Of a stretch of 64,000 bases of DNA, positions 36,265 to 46,429 are shown one piece after another. The DNA comes from Rhodospirillales bacterium (lineage in GTDB: Bacteria; Pseudomonadota; Alphaproteobacteria; Acetobacterales; Acetobacteraceae), in contig JAFKLG010000061.1 in NCBI GenBank assembly GCA_017304945.1, positions 32,582 to 96,581 on the forward strand, read 5' to 3'. Position 1 is the first letter of the stretch, and every line of letters starts with the position of its first letter. The notes below the pieces were generated by a model. That model was not told where the DNA came from. It made no database searches and saw nothing but the letters and a program-made list of their open reading frames with translations. The position numbers and the translations under genes are program-made.

Positions 36265-39200
36265 GCGAGCCGATTTCCGACAGCCGTCCCTGGCCGCTGG
36301 GCGTCACGCTGGAGGCGGACGGCGCCAATGTCGCGGTGCACGCCGCCGACGCCGAGGCGGTCGCGCTCTGCCTGTTCGATGCCGACGACCGGGAGACCGC
36401 GCGCCTGCCGCTGCGCGCCCGCACCGGCGACGTGTTCCATGCCCATGTCGCCGGCCTGCGCGCCGGACAGCGCTACGGGCTGCGCGCCTGGGGACCGTTC
36501 GATCCGGCGCGCGGCAAGCGCTGCAACCCGGCGAAGCTGCTGGTCGACCCCTACGCGACGCGGCTCGACCGCCCGTTCACCCTCGACCCGGCCCTGGTCG
36601 ACCACGACGCCCCGAACCCCACGGACACCGCGCCCCTGGTGCCCAAGGCGATCATCGAGCCAACGCCCGGCACCGCGCCGACGATGCCGGACCCACCCGC
36701 CATCGCGCCCCCGGCAACCGCCCCCAACGCCGCGGACCCCTCCGTGTCATCGCCGGCGCAGGCCGGCCATCCACGACTGTCCTCCGCCCGCCCCAGCTTC
36801 GATTGGGACCGGCAGGTCATCTACGAGCTGCACGTTCGCGGCTTCACCCGTCTCCACCCCGACATCCCCGACCCCATCCGCGGCACCTATGCCGCCCTCG
36901 CCCACCCGGCCGTCATCGCCCACCTCCAACAGCTCGGCGTCACCACCGTGGAGCTGATGCCCTCCGCCGCCTGGATCGACGACCGGCACCTCCCGCGGAT
37001 CGGCCTGCACAACTACTGGGGCTATAACCCGGTCGCCTTCCTCGCACCCGATCCACGCCTCGCCCCCGGCGGCTGGGATGAGGTCCGCGCGGCCGTCGGC
37101 GCGTTGCAGGACGCCGGCTTCCACGTGCTGCTCGACGTGGTGCTGAACCACAGCGGCGAAGGCGACGAGCTCGGGCCTACCGTCTCGCTCCGCGGCCTCG
37201 ACAATGGCGGCGCCTACCGCCTCCGCCGCGACGATCCGGCGCTCTACGTGAACGACGCCGGCACCGGCAACGTGCTCGCGCTCGATCGCGCCCCGATGGT
37301 CGCACTCGGCATGGCCGCGCTGCGCATCTGGGCGGAACGCGGCGGCTTCGACGGCTTCCGCCTCGACCTCGCCACCACGCTCGGTCGGCGCGAGGACGGG
37401 TTCGACCCCGCGGCGCCCCTGCTCGCCGCCATGCAGCAGGACCCGGTGCTCGCCGACCGCGTGGTGATCGCCGAACCTTGGGATATCGGGCCCGGCGGCT
37501 ATCAACTCGGATCCTTTCCCGCCGCCTGGGGCGAGTGGAACGACCGCTTCCGCGACACCATCCGCCGCTTCTGGCGCGGCGACGCCCACGTGCTGGGGGA
37601 GCTCGCGACGCGCCTCGCCGGGTCCGCCGACCTCTTCGTGGCCCGCCATCGCCCGCTGACCCGCAGCATCAACTTCGTCACCGCGCATGACGGGTTCACC
37701 CTCGCCGACCTGGTTTCCCATGAAACCAAGCACAACGAGGCGAACCGCGAGGACAACCACGACGGCAACGGCGACAACCTGTCCTGGAACAACGGCGCCG
37801 AGGGCGCCACCGACGATCCCGCGATCCTCGAGGCGCGGCGGCGCGACATCCGCTCCCTGCTCGCGCTGCTGCTGACCGCGCGCGGCACGCCCATGCTGCC
37901 GATGGGCGACGAGGGTGGCCGCACCCAGCAGGGCAACAACAACGCCTACACCCAGGACAACGCGATCTCCTGGCTCGACTGGCAGGCGCTGGACCCCGGC
38001 CTGGTCGCCTTCGCCGCGCGGCTGATCCGGCTGCGGCTCGGCAGCCCGGCGCTGCGCGGCGCGCAGCCGCTGACCGGCGCCGCGGTGGACGCGACCGGCC
38101 TGCCCGACGTCACCTGGCGCATGCCCGACGGCGGCGTGCCCACCGCCGAGGAGTGGAATGACGACCACCACAGCCTGGTGGCCACGTTCTACGCCGACGG
38201 CAACCGCGTGGCCGTGGTGATGAACGCCGGGCGCACCGCGCTCGAGGCCGCCCTCGCCGACCCGCGCCCCGGCTGGGACTGGCACTGCGTGGCGGACAGC
38301 GCCGACCCCGATCGGACGCAGCCGGTCGCAGCCACGTTCGCGGTGGCCGCCCGCTCCGTCGTGATCCTGCAGGAGCAGCCGATCGAGCGCCTCGCCGCCA
38401 ACGACGATCCCGCCGGTGCGCAGGCTGTCTTCGCTGCGCAAGATGCCATCGCTGCGCCGGATGCCGCCGCTGCGGCCGGCGTGCGCGCCAGCGGCCCGGC
38501 CCTGCTCTCGCCGCTGCCGCCCGATGCGCTCGACCAGCTCGCCGCAGCGGCCGGGATCGCGCCGGTCTGGTGGGACGTGACCGGAACCGAGACGCGCGTC
38601 TCCGACGACACCAAACGCGCGCTGCTCGCCGCGATGCGCCTGCCGACCGCCACCGCGTCCGACTGCGCCGACAGCCTGGCACGCATCGCCGCCCGCGCCA
38701 CTCGCCCGCTGCCGCATGCGCTGGTGGCGTGGACCGACGCGCCGGTCACCGTGCCGCTGGGGGCCGCGGCGCCCGGCGCCTGGCTCATGCTGGTGCGCGA
38801 GGACGGCACGCAGACCGCCTTCCCCTGCCCGCCCGAGGCCACCGGCGCGGTCACCCTCCCCGCGCTGCCGGCCGGGCGGCATCGTCTTTGGCTCGACGCC
38901 GCGCCCGACGCACCCTGCCACCTCACCGTCGCCCCGCCGACCTGCTTCCTGCCGCCCGCGCTGGCGGGGGATGGGCGCGCGCTGGGCGTCGCGGCGCATC
39001 TCTACACGCTGCGCCGGGCCGACGATCAGGGGATCGGCGACTTCACCGCGCTTGCCGCAATGGGCCGCGCCGCCGCGCGCTGGGGCGCCGCGACGGTCGG
39101 GATCAATCCCCTGCACGCGCTGTTCCCGGGGGATCGCGCGCGCTGCAGCCCCTATCACCCCTCCGATCGGCGCTTCCTCGATCCGATCTACCTCGACGTC

Positions 39201-40550
39201 GCGGCGCTCGCCCCCGCGGCGCAGTCGTCGGCGGCGGCATTCGCCCCGCTGCGGGCGCCGGATGCGGTCGACTACCCGGCGGTCTGGGCGGCCAAGCGCG
39301 CGGTCCTGTGGGACGCTTTCCTGTCCAGCGGGCGCGACGATCCGGCCTTCGCCGCCTTCGAGGCCGCGAGCGGATCCGCGCTGCGCGACTTCGCGCGCTT
39401 CGAGGCGTTGTGCGCCGCGCAGGGCCATGCCCATTGGCAAACCTGGCCCGAACCGCTGCGCCACCCGGCCGCGCCGGCGGTGGCGGAGGCGGCGGATCCC
39501 GACCTGGTGCGGTTCAGCGCCTGGCTCCAGTTCCAGGCCGACCGCCAGCTCGCCGCCGCGGCGCGGGAGAGCGGGCTTTCCCTCGGCTTCTACCGCGACC
39601 TCGCGGTGGGCGCCGCGCCCGACGGCGCCGAGGCCTGGAGCCGGCAGGACGCGCTGCTCACCGGCGTCTCGGTGGGTGCCCCGCCCGATCCGTTCTCGCA
39701 GGAGGGGCAGGTCTGGAGCCTGCCGCCGCCCGACCCGCTCGCCATGGCGGCCGAGGGCTACGCGGGGTTCGCCGCCCTGCTCGCCGCCAACATGCGTCAT
39801 GCCGGGGCGCTGCGGATCGACCACGTGATGGGATTGCAGCGCCTGTTCCTGGTGCCGGACGGCGCGCGGGCGCGCGACGGCGCCTATGTCGGCTATCCCC
39901 TGCCCGACCTGCTGGGGCAGCTCACCCTGGAGAGCCAGCGCGCCGGCTGCCTGGTGGTGGGCGAGGACCTCGGCACCGTCCCGGAAGGCTTCTCCGAGAC
40001 GCTGCAGGCCGCCGACGTGCTCTCCTATTCGGTGCTGTGGTTTTCCGCCGACGCCAACGGGTTCCGCCCGCCCGCCGCCTGGCGCCCGCGCGCCGCGGCC
40101 TGTGTCTCGACCCACGACCTGCCGACGCTGGCCGGCTGGTGGGAGGGCGCGGATATCGCCGAACAGGTTCGAATCGGCCGCATGACGGCGGACGCGGGCG
40201 CGCAGGCCGCGGCCCACCGTTCGGCTGACAAGGCCGCCCTGATCGCGCTGCTGGTGGCGGAGGCGCTGTGGCCCGCCGACGTGGCGGCACCGTCCGAGAT
40301 GACTCCGGCGCTGTCGGGCGCGGTGCACGCGCTGGTCGCCGCCACGCCGGCCGCGCTCGCGCTGGTGCAGGCCGACGACCTCGCCGGCGAGAGGGACGCG
40401 GTGAACCTGCCCGGCACCGACCGTGAGCGCCCCAACTGGCGGCGTCGGTTGCATGTCGAGGTGGACGCCTTGTGCGACGGCCCCTTAGGCCGCGCGATCC
40501 GCGCCGCCATCGCCGCCGACCCCCGCAGTGCGAGCCGCCTCGGCGCATAG
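36261..40550 (+). CDS. glgX-malQ: glycogen debranching enzyme / 4-alpha-glucanotransferase fusion (GlgX-MalQ)
   Basis: A 1429-residue two-enzyme protein starting at a GTG coupled to glgA. Residues 1-115: CBM48. About 180-700: GH13 isoamylase GlgX with D369 (FRLDLATT), E405 ([10 protein letters not shown]) and D477 ([11 protein letters not shown]). An Ala/Asp-rich linker lies near 710-755. About 760-1429: GH77 amylomaltase MalQ with D1187 ([12 protein letters not shown]), E1235 ([11 protein letters not shown]) and D1286 ([11 protein letters not shown]). All six catalytic residues are present. GlgX trims branches left by GlgP and MalQ recycles the maltooligosaccharides released. A Pro-rich insert of about 50 residues separates CBM48 from the GH13 barrel; part of it (S161-S174) is encoded by half of a dispersed palindromic repeat. 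Confidence 0.94.
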   Translation: MSEPISDSRPWPLGVTLEADGANVAVHAADAEAVALCLFDADDRETARLPLRARTGDVFHAHVAGLRAGQRYGLRAWGPFDPARGKRCNPAKLLVDPYATRLDRPFTLDPALVDHDAPNPTDTAPLVPKAIIEPTPGTAPTMPDPPAIAPPATAPNAADPSVSSPAQAGHPRLSSARPSFDWDRQVIYELHVRGFTRLHPDIPDPIRGTYAALAHPAVIAHLQQLGVTTVELMPSAAWIDDRHLPRIGLHNYWGYNPVAFLAPDPRLAPGGWDEVRAAVGALQDAGFHVLLDVVLNHSGEGDELGPTVSLRGLDNGGAYRLRRDDPALYVNDAGTGNVLALDRAPMVALGMAALRIWAERGGFDGFRLDLATTLGRREDGFDPAAPLLAAMQQDPVLADRVVIAEPWDIGPGGYQLGSFPAAWGEWNDRFRDTIRRFWRGDAHVLGELATRLAGSADLFVARHRPLTRSINFVTAHDGFTLADLVSHETKHNEANREDNHDGNGDNLSWNNGAEGATDDPAILEARRRDIRSLLALLLTARGTPMLPMGDEGGRTQQGNNNAYTQDNAISWLDWQALDPGLVAFAARLIRLRLGSPALRGAQPLTGAAVDATGLPDVTWRMPDGGVPTAEEWNDDHHSLVATFYADGNRVAVVMNAGRTALEAALADPRPGWDWHCVADSADPDRTQPVAATFAVAARSVVILQEQPIERLAANDDPAGAQAVFAAQDAIAAPDAAAAAGVRASGPALLSPLPPDALDQLAAAAGIAPVWWDVTGTETRVSDDTKRALLAAMRLPTATASDCADSLARIAARATRPLPHALVAWTDAPVTVPLGAAAPGAWLMLVREDGTQTAFPCPPEATGAVTLPALPAGRHRLWLDAAPDAPCHLTVAPPTCFLPPALAGDGRALGVAAHLYTLRRADDQGIGDFTALAAMGRAAARWGAATVGINPLHALFPGDRARCSPYHPSDRRFLDPIYLDVAALAPAAQSSAAAFAPLRAPDAVDYPAVWAAKRAVLWDAFLSSGRDDPAFAAFEAASGSALRDFARFEALCAAQGHAHWQTWPEPLRHPAAPAVAEAADPDLVRFSAWLQFQADRQLAAAARESGLSLGFYRDLAVGAAPDGAEAWSRQDALLTGVSVGAPPDPFSQEGQVWSLPPPDPLAMAAEGYAGFAALLAANMRHAGALRIDHVMGLQRLFLVPDGARARDGAYVGYPLPDLLGQLTLESQRAGCLVVGEDLGTVPEGFSETLQAADVLSYSVLWFSADANGFRPPAAWRPRAAACVSTHDLPTLAGWWEGADIAEQVRIGRMTADAGAQAAAHRSADKAALIALLVAEALWPADVAAPSEMTPALSGAVHALVAATPAALALVQADDLAGERDAVNLPGTDRERPNWRRRLHVEVDALCDGPLGRAIRAAIAADPRSASRLGA
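36744..36777 (+). repeat. half of a dispersed palindromic element inside the glgX-malQ coding sequence
   Basis: Thirty-four bases match the left half of the intergenic element at 60096-60129 with one difference (C for G at the eighth base). In frame it encodes [11 protein letters not shown] and neighbours within a proline-rich loop between the CBM48 and GH13 domains. The reading frame is intact on both sides. Confidence 0.88.
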
Positions 40551-40560
40551 CCCGGGCCCC

Positions 40561-40720
40561 AGGTCACGGCCGGCGCGCTTTCACGTCCCGTGTCGTGGCT
40601 GGCGAAGGCACGCCCTGGGGAGTGGCGGGCGCGCCTCCACGTCCCGTGTCGTGGCCGGCGAGGCATTGCGTCATGGCCGGCAAAGGCACGCCCTGGGCAT
40701 GGCCGGCGCGGCACGGCCCC
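40561..40720. repeat. degenerate copies of the dispersed repeat, tandemly arranged
   Basis: Within the 307-bp gap between glgX-malQ and gcvP, at least four imperfect copies of (G)TGTC(A/G)TGGC(C/T)GGCGA with AAGGCACGCCCTGGG-type tails precede the complete element at 40721. No gene is seen. Confidence 0.65.
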
Positions 40721-40810
40721 CCGTGTCATGGCCGGCGAAGGCCGGCCATCCACGACTTCGTTCGGCAAGGAAAGTCGTGGATGGCCGCGACACGCGCGGC
40801 CATGACACGG
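40721..40810. repeat. complete cloverleaf-type palindromic element (type copy)
   Basis: A 90-bp element. The outer stem is CCGTGTCATGGCCG (40721-40734) with CGGCCATGACACGG (40797-40810), 14 bp perfect. The central arm is GGCCATCCACGACTT (40744-40758) with AAGTCGTGGATGGCC (40772-40786), 15 bp perfect. Two small side arms form from GCCGGC/GCCGGC left and GGCCGCG/CGCGGCC right. The four stems overlap slightly at the junctions, so alternative foldings exist. It lies between the convergent glgX-malQ and gcvP genes, where it could also end or protect messages. Confidence 0.88.
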
Positions 40811-40857
40811 GGGCGCCCATCGCCAGGCGCCACCCTGACCCCCGCCCCCGCCCGTTC

Positions 40858-43731
40858 CTACTCCGCCGCTTGCGCGTAGCTCTCCAGCGGGGCGCAGGTG
40901 CAGACCAGGTTGCGGTCGCCGTAGACGTTGTCCACGCGCTTCACCGGCGGCCAGTACTTCGCCGCGGCCACGAAGGGCAGCGGGAACGCCGCCTGGGCGC
41001 GCGGATAGGCGTGGGTCCAGGTCTCCGCCGTCACCTCGGCCGCGGTGTGCGGCGCGTGCTTCAGCGGATTGTCCGCGCGGTCCAGCTTGCCGGCCGCGAT
41101 CGCGGCGATTTCGGCGCGGATCGCGATCATCGCGTCGCAGAACCGGTCGATCTCCGCCTGGCTCTCGCTCTCGGTGGGCTCGATCATCAGCGTGCCGGCG
41201 ACCGGCCAGGACATGGTGGGCGCGTGATAGCCGAAATCCTGCAGCCGCTTGGCGATGTCCTCCACCTTCACGCCCGAGTCCGCCTCGAAGCCGCGGCAGT
41301 CGATGATGCACTCATGCGCCACCATGCCGTTCGGGTCGGTGTAGAGCACGGGGTAATGCCCGCGCAGCCGCGCGGCGATGTAGTTGGCGTTCAGGATCGC
41401 GACCTCGGTCGCCCGCTTCAGTCCCGCCGCGCCCATCATGCGGATGTAAGCGTAGGAGATCGGCAGGATCAGCGCCGACCCGAACGGCGCCGCCGCGACG
41501 GGTCCGATGCCGGTGTCCGGACCCGCATCGGCCCGCAGCGGATGGTTGGGCAGATGCGGCGCGAGATGGGCCGCGACGCCGACCGGCCCGACGCCGGGCC
41601 CGCCGCCGCCATGCGGAATGCAGAAGGTCTTGTGCAGGTTGAGGTGGCACACATCGGCGCCGATCGCCGCCGGCGAGGTCAGCCCCACCTGCGCGTTCAT
41701 GTTGGCGCCGTCCATGTAGACCTGGCCGCCGGCCTCGTGCACGACCGCGCAGATGTCGCGGATCGCACCCTCGAACACGCCATGGGTCGAGGGATAGGTG
41801 ATCATCAGCGCGGCGAGATGGTCGGCGTGCTTGGCCGCCTTGGCGCGCAGGTCGGCCAGGTCGACATTGCCGTCCTTGTCGCAGCCGACCACCACCACGC
41901 GCAGCCCGGCCATCGCCGCCGAAGCGGGGTTGGTGCCGTGCGCGCTCGACGGAATCAGGCAGACGTCGCGATGCGACTCGCCGCGCGCCTCGTGCCAGCC
42001 GCGGATCGCCAGCAGGCCGGCATACTCGCCCTGGGAGCCGGCATTCGGCTGCAGCGACACCGCCGCGAAACCGGTCGCCGCCTTGAGCCAGTCTTCCAGC
42101 CGGCGGATCAGGGTGACGAAGCCCTCGGTCTGGTCGGCCGGCGCGAACGGATGCATCTCCGCGAAGCCCGGCAGCGTGATCGCGACCATTTCCGCCGTCG
42201 CGTTCAGCTTCATCGTGCAGGACCCGAGTGGGATCATGCTGCGGGTCAGCGCGACGTCCTTGTCCTCGAGACGCTTGAGGTAGCGCAGCATCTCGTGTTC
42301 GGCGTGGTGCTGGTTGAACACCGCCTGTTCGAGGAAGAACGTGTTGCGCGACAGCGCCGCCGGCAGACTGGCCGGCGCATCGCGCAAGCCGCCGCCCAGC
42401 AGCGCGGCCAGGCGCTCCAACTCGTCGCGCGTCACGGTCTCGTCGAGCGCGATCCCGACCGCGCCGGCATCGACCCGGCGCAGGTTGAATCCGGCCTCGA
42501 CCGCGGCGGCCATCAGCGCGTCGGCATCCGCCGTCTCCACGACCAGCGTGTCGAAATACGTCGCGTGGCGGACGCGGTGGCCGCCCTGCGCCGCGGCGCC
42601 GGCGAGCAGGCGCGCCTGCAGGTTCACCCGGCGCGCGATGCGCTTGAGCCCTTCGGGCCCGTGCCAGACGGCGTAGAAGGAGGCGATCACCGCCAGCAGC
42701 ACCTGTGCCGTGCAGATGTTGGAGGTCGCCTTCTCGCGGCGGATGTGCTGCTCGCGCGTCTGCAGCGCGAGGCGCATCGCCGGCTGACCGGCGGCATCGA
42801 GCGAAACGCCGACCAGCCGGCCCGGCATGGCGCGCTTGAACGCGTCCTTGGTGGCGAAGAATCCGGCATGCGGACCGCCAAAGCCCATCGGCACGCCGAA
42901 GCGCTGGGCGGACCCCACCACGATATCCGCCCCCATTTCGCCGGGCGGCGTCAGCAGCGCGAGCGCCAGCGGGTCGGCGGCGACGATCGCGAGCGCGCCC
43001 ACTTCATGCGCGGCGGCGATCTCCTCCGACAGGTCGCGCAGCGCCCCCGTCGAGCCGGGATATTGCAGCACCAGCGCGAACGGATTGGCCGCGCCGATCT
43101 GCGCGAGATGGCCGGGCTCCACGTCCACCAGCCGGATGCCGATCGGCTTGGCGCGTGTCGCCAGCACCGCGCGGGTTTGCGGATGCAGGTCGGCGGCGAC
43201 CGCCAGCACGTCGGACTTGGTCTTGCTGAGCGCATGCGCCATCGCCATGGCTTCGGCCGCGGCGGTCGCCTCGTCGAGCAGCGAGGCGTTGGCGATCTGC
43301 ATGCCGGTCAGCTCGCAGATCATGGTCTGGAAGTTGAGCAGCGCTTCCAGGCGCCCCTGCGCGATCTCCGCCTGGTAGGGCGTGTAGGCGGTGTACCAGC
43401 CGGGATTCTCGAGCACGTTGCGCAGGATCACCGGCGGCGTGACGGTGCCGTGATAGCCCATGCCGATCAGCGACTTCTTCAGCACGTTGCGGGCGGCGAG
43501 CCCGCGCAGTTCGGCGATCGTGGCGGCCTCGTCGATCGGTGGCGGGAGGTCGAGCGCCTGGTTGGAGCGGATCGCGGCCGGCACGGCGCGGCCCGCCACG
43601 TCGTCCAGGGTCGCGCATCCGATCGCGCCGAGCATCGCGGTGAGTTCGGATTCCGAAGGCCCGATGTGACGGCGGACGAACCCGTCCGCCGCTTCCAGCT
43701 CCGCCAGTTCGGCGAGGACGTCCATGCTCAC
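40858..43731 (-). CDS. gcvP: glycine dehydrogenase (decarboxylating), P-protein
   Basis: A 957-residue single-chain P-protein. It decarboxylates glycine with PLP and passes aminomethyl to the lipoyl arm of GcvH. The PLP Lys is K701 in [16 protein letters not shown]. The N-terminal half ([37 protein letters not shown]) and the C-terminal half are the two fused subunits found separate in some Gram-positives. The ATG overlaps the gcvH stop by 4 bp. It is last in gcvT-gcvH-gcvP. Confidence 0.97.
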   Translation of the reverse strand: MSMDVLAELAELEAADGFVRRHIGPSESELTAMLGAIGCATLDDVAGRAVPAAIRSNQALDLPPPIDEAATIAELRGLAARNVLKKSLIGMGYHGTVTPPVILRNVLENPGWYTAYTPYQAEIAQGRLEALLNFQTMICELTGMQIANASLLDEATAAAEAMAMAHALSKTKSDVLAVAADLHPQTRAVLATRAKPIGIRLVDVEPGHLAQIGAANPFALVLQYPGSTGALRDLSEEIAAAHEVGALAIVAADPLALALLTPPGEMGADIVVGSAQRFGVPMGFGGPHAGFFATKDAFKRAMPGRLVGVSLDAAGQPAMRLALQTREQHIRREKATSNICTAQVLLAVIASFYAVWHGPEGLKRIARRVNLQARLLAGAAAQGGHRVRHATYFDTLVVETADADALMAAAVEAGFNLRRVDAGAVGIALDETVTRDELERLAALLGGGLRDAPASLPAALSRNTFFLEQAVFNQHHAEHEMLRYLKRLEDKDVALTRSMIPLGSCTMKLNATAEMVAITLPGFAEMHPFAPADQTEGFVTLIRRLEDWLKAATGFAAVSLQPNAGSQGEYAGLLAIRGWHEARGESHRDVCLIPSSAHGTNPASAAMAGLRVVVVGCDKDGNVDLADLRAKAAKHADHLAALMITYPSTHGVFEGAIRDICAVVHEAGGQVYMDGANMNAQVGLTSPAAIGADVCHLNLHKTFCIPHGGGGPGVGPVGVAAHLAPHLPNHPLRADAGPDTGIGPVAAAPFGSALILPISYAYIRMMGAAGLKRATEVAILNANYIAARLRGHYPVLYTDPNGMVAHECIIDCRGFEADSGVKVEDIAKRLQDFGYHAPTMSWPVAGTLMIEPTESESQAEIDRFCDAMIAIRAEIAAIAAGKLDRADNPLKHAPHTAAEVTAETWTHAYPRAQAAFPLPFVAAAKYWPPVKRVDNVYGDRNLVCTCAPLESYAQAAE

Positions 43732-44114
43732 AGACTCTCCAGGAATTCGTCGTAGGCGTCCTGATCCATCAGGGCCTCGAAGTCGTCGGTGTTGTCGAGC
43801 TCCATGCGGAAGAACCAGCCTTCCCCTTCCGCGTCGCTGTTCACGATCGAGGGGTCTTCGACGATCGTGTCGTTGGTCTCCACGATCTTGCCGGCGAGCG
43901 GCGCGTAGACGTCGGAGGCGGCCTTCACGCTCTCGACCACGGCGCAGGCCTCACTGGCGGCGATCACCCGCTCGAGCGCGGGCAGCTCGATGAAGACGAG
44001 TTCGCCCAACTGTTCCTGCGCGTGGTCGGTGATGCCGACGGTCGCGATATCGCCGTCGAGCGTGACCCACTCGTGATCCTTGGTGTAGCGCTTGTCGGCG
44101 TTCTTGCTGGCCAT
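43728..44114 (-). CDS. gcvH: glycine cleavage system H protein
   Basis: A 128-residue lipoyl carrier of the glycine cleavage complex. Lipoylated Lys is K64 in [22 protein letters not shown] at the N-terminus and [10 protein letters not shown] near the C-terminus are typical. It shuttles the aminomethyl group between GcvP, GcvT and dihydrolipoyl dehydrogenase. 15 bp after gcvT and overlapping gcvP by 4 bp. Confidence 0.97.
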   Translation of the reverse strand: MASKNADKRYTKDHEWVTLDGDIATVGITDHAQEQLGELVFIELPALERVIAASEACAVVESVKAASDVYAPLAGKIVETNDTIVEDPSIVNSDAEGEGWFFRMELDNTDDFEALMDQDAYDEFLESL

Positions 44115-44129
44115 GGCGGGATGATCCTG

Positions 44130-45293
44130 TCAGGTCGCGTAGCGGTGGGGGACGAAGGGAAGCGGGGCGACGACCGCGGGCAGCGGCTTGCCGCGGACGA
44201 TCACGTGCAGGGGCGTGCCATCGGTCGCCAGGTCCTTGCGGACATAGCCCATGGCGATCGGCGCATTGAGCGAGGGGCCGAAGCCGCCCGAGGTGATGGT
44301 GCCGGCGGCGGTGCCGTCCGTGGCGACGATGTCGGTCTGCGCGCGCGCCGGGGCGCGGCCCTCCGGGCGGATGCCGACGCGCTTGCGATGCGGGCCGTTG
44401 TCGAGCTGGTCGCGCACGGCGAGCCCGCCCGGGAAGTCCCATTCCATCTTGCGGCGCTTGCCGATCACCCAGGTGAGGCCGGCCTCGACCGGGGTGGTCA
44501 GCTCGTCGATATCGTTGCCGTAGAGGCAGAGCCCCGCTTCCAGCCGCAGGGAATCGCGCGCGCCGAGACCGGCCGGGACTACCGCGGGATGCGCGATCAG
44601 CGCGTCGGCCAGTGCCTCGGCATCGGTCGCCGGGACCGAGATCTCATACCCGTCCTCCCCGGTGTAGCCGGAGCGGGAGACGAGGCAGGGGATGCCGGCG
44701 ATGGTCAGGGCGGCGACCGCCATGAAGCGGAGCTGCGCCGCCTCGGGCGCGAGGCCGGACAGCACCGCGGCGGCTTCCGGCCCCTGCAGCGCGAGCAGGG
44801 CCCGCTCCTCCTGCGGCTCGAGCGTCACGGCTGCGGGGAGGGTGGCGGCGATATGGGTGAAGTCGTCGTCCTTGCGGCTCGCATTCACCACCAGGAACAG
44901 CGTCTCGTTGCCGAGATTGGCGACCATCAGGTCGTCCTTGATGCCGCCGGCCTCGTTGGTCAGCAGCGTGTAGCGCTGGCGGCCGGGCTTGAGCCCGAGG
45001 ATGTCGCCCGGCACCAGCCGCTCCAGCGCCGCGGCGGCGGTGGCCCCGAGCAGCTTCGCCTGGCCCATGTGGGAGACGTCGAACAGGCCGGCGGCGGTGC
45101 GGGTGTGCAGGTGCTCCGCCATCACGCCGCCCTTGCAGCGGGTCGCCAGCTCCCCGGTCAGGTCGTACTGCACCGGCATCGCATAGCCGGCGAACGGCAC
45201 CATGCGGGCGCCCAGGCGGCGATGCCAGGCGTCGAGCGGCGTCGTCTTCAGCGGCGTCGGGGTCGGGTCGTCGGGGAGCGCATTCTCGATCAC
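44130..45293 (-). CDS. gcvT: aminomethyltransferase, glycine cleavage T protein
   Basis: A 387-residue folate-dependent T-protein that turns the aminomethyl group on GcvH into methylene-THF and ammonia. MVPFAGYAMPVQY, LFDVSHMGQAKL, a conserved Asp in GGIKDDLMVANLG and SRSGYTGEDGYEISVP are family signatures. The start is a GTG at 45293, six bases after GGAG; a nearby ATG is out of frame. It is the first gene of the gcv operon and lies about 55 bp below a tandem glycine riboswitch. Confidence 0.95.
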   Translation of the reverse strand: MIENALPDDPTPTPLKTTPLDAWHRRLGARMVPFAGYAMPVQYDLTGELATRCKGGVMAEHLHTRTAAGLFDVSHMGQAKLLGATAAAALERLVPGDILGLKPGRQRYTLLTNEAGGIKDDLMVANLGNETLFLVVNASRKDDDFTHIAATLPAAVTLEPQEERALLALQGPEAAAVLSGLAPEAAQLRFMAVAALTIAGIPCLVSRSGYTGEDGYEISVPATDAEALADALIAHPAVVPAGLGARDSLRLEAGLCLYGNDIDELTTPVEAGLTWVIGKRRKMEWDFPGGLAVRDQLDNGPHRKRVGIRPEGRAPARAQTDIVATDGTAAGTITSGGFGPSLNAPIAMGYVRKDLATDGTPLHVIVRGKPLPAVVAPLPFVPHRYAT

Positions 45294-45347
45294 CAGGATC
45301 TCCGCGGACAGGGCCCCATCACCGGCGGGATTGCCGGCAGTGGTGAC

Positions 45348-45550
45348 CCCCCTCTGTCGCGGAACCTGAGAGATTCGGGGCCCAGTCCGTCGGGCGCCTT
45401 ACTCCGTCGGTGCGGGGACGCTGACGCGCCACCGGCTTTCCAGAGATCCCTGAACCCGACGCGGTCCCTGGTGCCTGAGCGTTTCCGGGGGCCGGTTGCG
45501 CCTTCGGCGGTGCGACAGGCCGCTCGCGGCTCGTCTCACGCTCTCCCGCG
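45348..45550 (-). promoter_or_regulatory. tandem glycine riboswitch controlling gcvTHP
   Basis: On the minus strand two aptamers follow one another. Aptamer 1 (about 45550-45456): GGGAGAGCGTGAGACG, then CGCACCGCCGAAGGCGCAAC, then ACGCTCAGGCACCAGGGACC. Aptamer 2 (about 45452-45348): GATCTCTGGAAAGCC, then CGCACCGACGGAGTAAGGCG, then ATCTCTCAGGTTCCGCGACA. GAGA...CTCTCAGG and ACCG(A/C)-AAG-like cores are the glycine aptamer marks. A stem-loop can be drawn at 45319-45346, between aptamer 2 and the gcvT start, as a possible expression platform. Glycine binding normally turns the operon on. Confidence 0.92.
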
Positions 45551-45668
45551 CCGGGCGGCCGGGACAGCGGCACCATGCCCCCGTCCCGATCGGATTCCAA
45601 GGAGATTCGGTACCGCGCATCCGCCGCCGCACGCCGCAGGGGGGCGCGACCGCGGCGCGGCGTTCGGG

Positions 45669-46355
45669 TCAGACCCGCTTCGCGCTCCGCCCCAGCCCGC
45701 CATACAGGTCGAGACCGCGGGCCTGCCACTCGGCCACCGGGTCGTCCGGCTGCAGCAGCTCGAAATGGCTGACGCAGCGTGGCCACATCAGCGTACCGAG
45801 CACGATGTGATCGGCATAGGAGGGGGCGGCGCCGCCGATCCAGGGCTGCACGCGCAGCAGGTGGCGGAGCGGCAGCAGCACCTGGCGGAAGCCGGCGACC
45901 CGGGTGTCCCGATCCGCCTGCAGTTCCTCCAGCGTGCGGCCGAAGCGCTGCTCCCGGCTTTCGCGGAAATAGGCGCGGTCCTGCGGCGCGACCGCATCGA
46001 GCAGGTCGCGGATGATCAGCGGCGCGATGGCCGGCAGCAGGATGGTGTCGGCCCAGGTGTTGACGAAGCGCGCATGCGCCCGCGCCGTCGCGCCGCCGGC
46101 GAACAGCGCGGGCATCGGCGTCGTGTCCTCGAGATACTCCGCGATCGCCCAGGAATCGTGCACCACCTTGGCGCCGTCCCGCAGCACGGGCACGCGCCCC
46201 TGGCCGGAGAAGGCGATCGCCTGCTTGTCGGTGAAGCGCCAGGGGATGGTTTCCAGCGGCAGGCCCTTATGCGCCGCGGCGAACCGGCTGCGCCAACAGT
46301 ACGGGCTGAACCGCAGCGCCGGATCCTCCCCGGCCAGATCGTACATCTGCAGCAT
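45669..46355 (-). CDS. glutathione S-transferase family protein (LigE-like)
   Basis: A 228-residue protein with an N-terminal thioredoxin-like domain (MYDLAGEDPALRFSPYCWRS; GRVPVLRDGAKVVHDSWAIA) and a C-terminal all-alpha domain (WIGGAAPSYADHIVLG). The DLAGEDPALRFSPYCWR opening resembles the bacterial beta-etherase LigE/LigF group, with Ser/Cys near the N-terminus in the role of glutathione activator. Substrate not known. Stands alone, divergent from the PhyH-like gene. Confidence 0.86.
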   Translation of the reverse strand: MLQMYDLAGEDPALRFSPYCWRSRFAAAHKGLPLETIPWRFTDKQAIAFSGQGRVPVLRDGAKVVHDSWAIAEYLEDTTPMPALFAGGATARAHARFVNTWADTILLPAIAPLIIRDLLDAVAPQDRAYFRESREQRFGRTLEELQADRDTRVAGFRQVLLPLRHLLRVQPWIGGAAPSYADHIVLGTLMWPRCVSHFELLQPDDPVAEWQARGLDLYGGLGRSAKRV

Positions 46356-46429
46356 GATCGCTCCCCTCTTCCATCATCGCGTAGCGTGGCACCGGCCGCG
46401 CCGCAACGAGGTGACGGCGCGCCGGCACG

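Noticed and set aside
36747..40454. Minus-strand open frame of 1235 codons opposite glgX-malQ
   Set aside because: The conserved catalytic motifs are on the plus strand; the minus frame has low-complexity Arg/Gly/Ala sequence.
40528..43755. Plus-strand open frame of 1075 codons opposite gcvP
   Set aside because: Antisense to gcvP and running through the palindromic repeats; composition is not protein-like.
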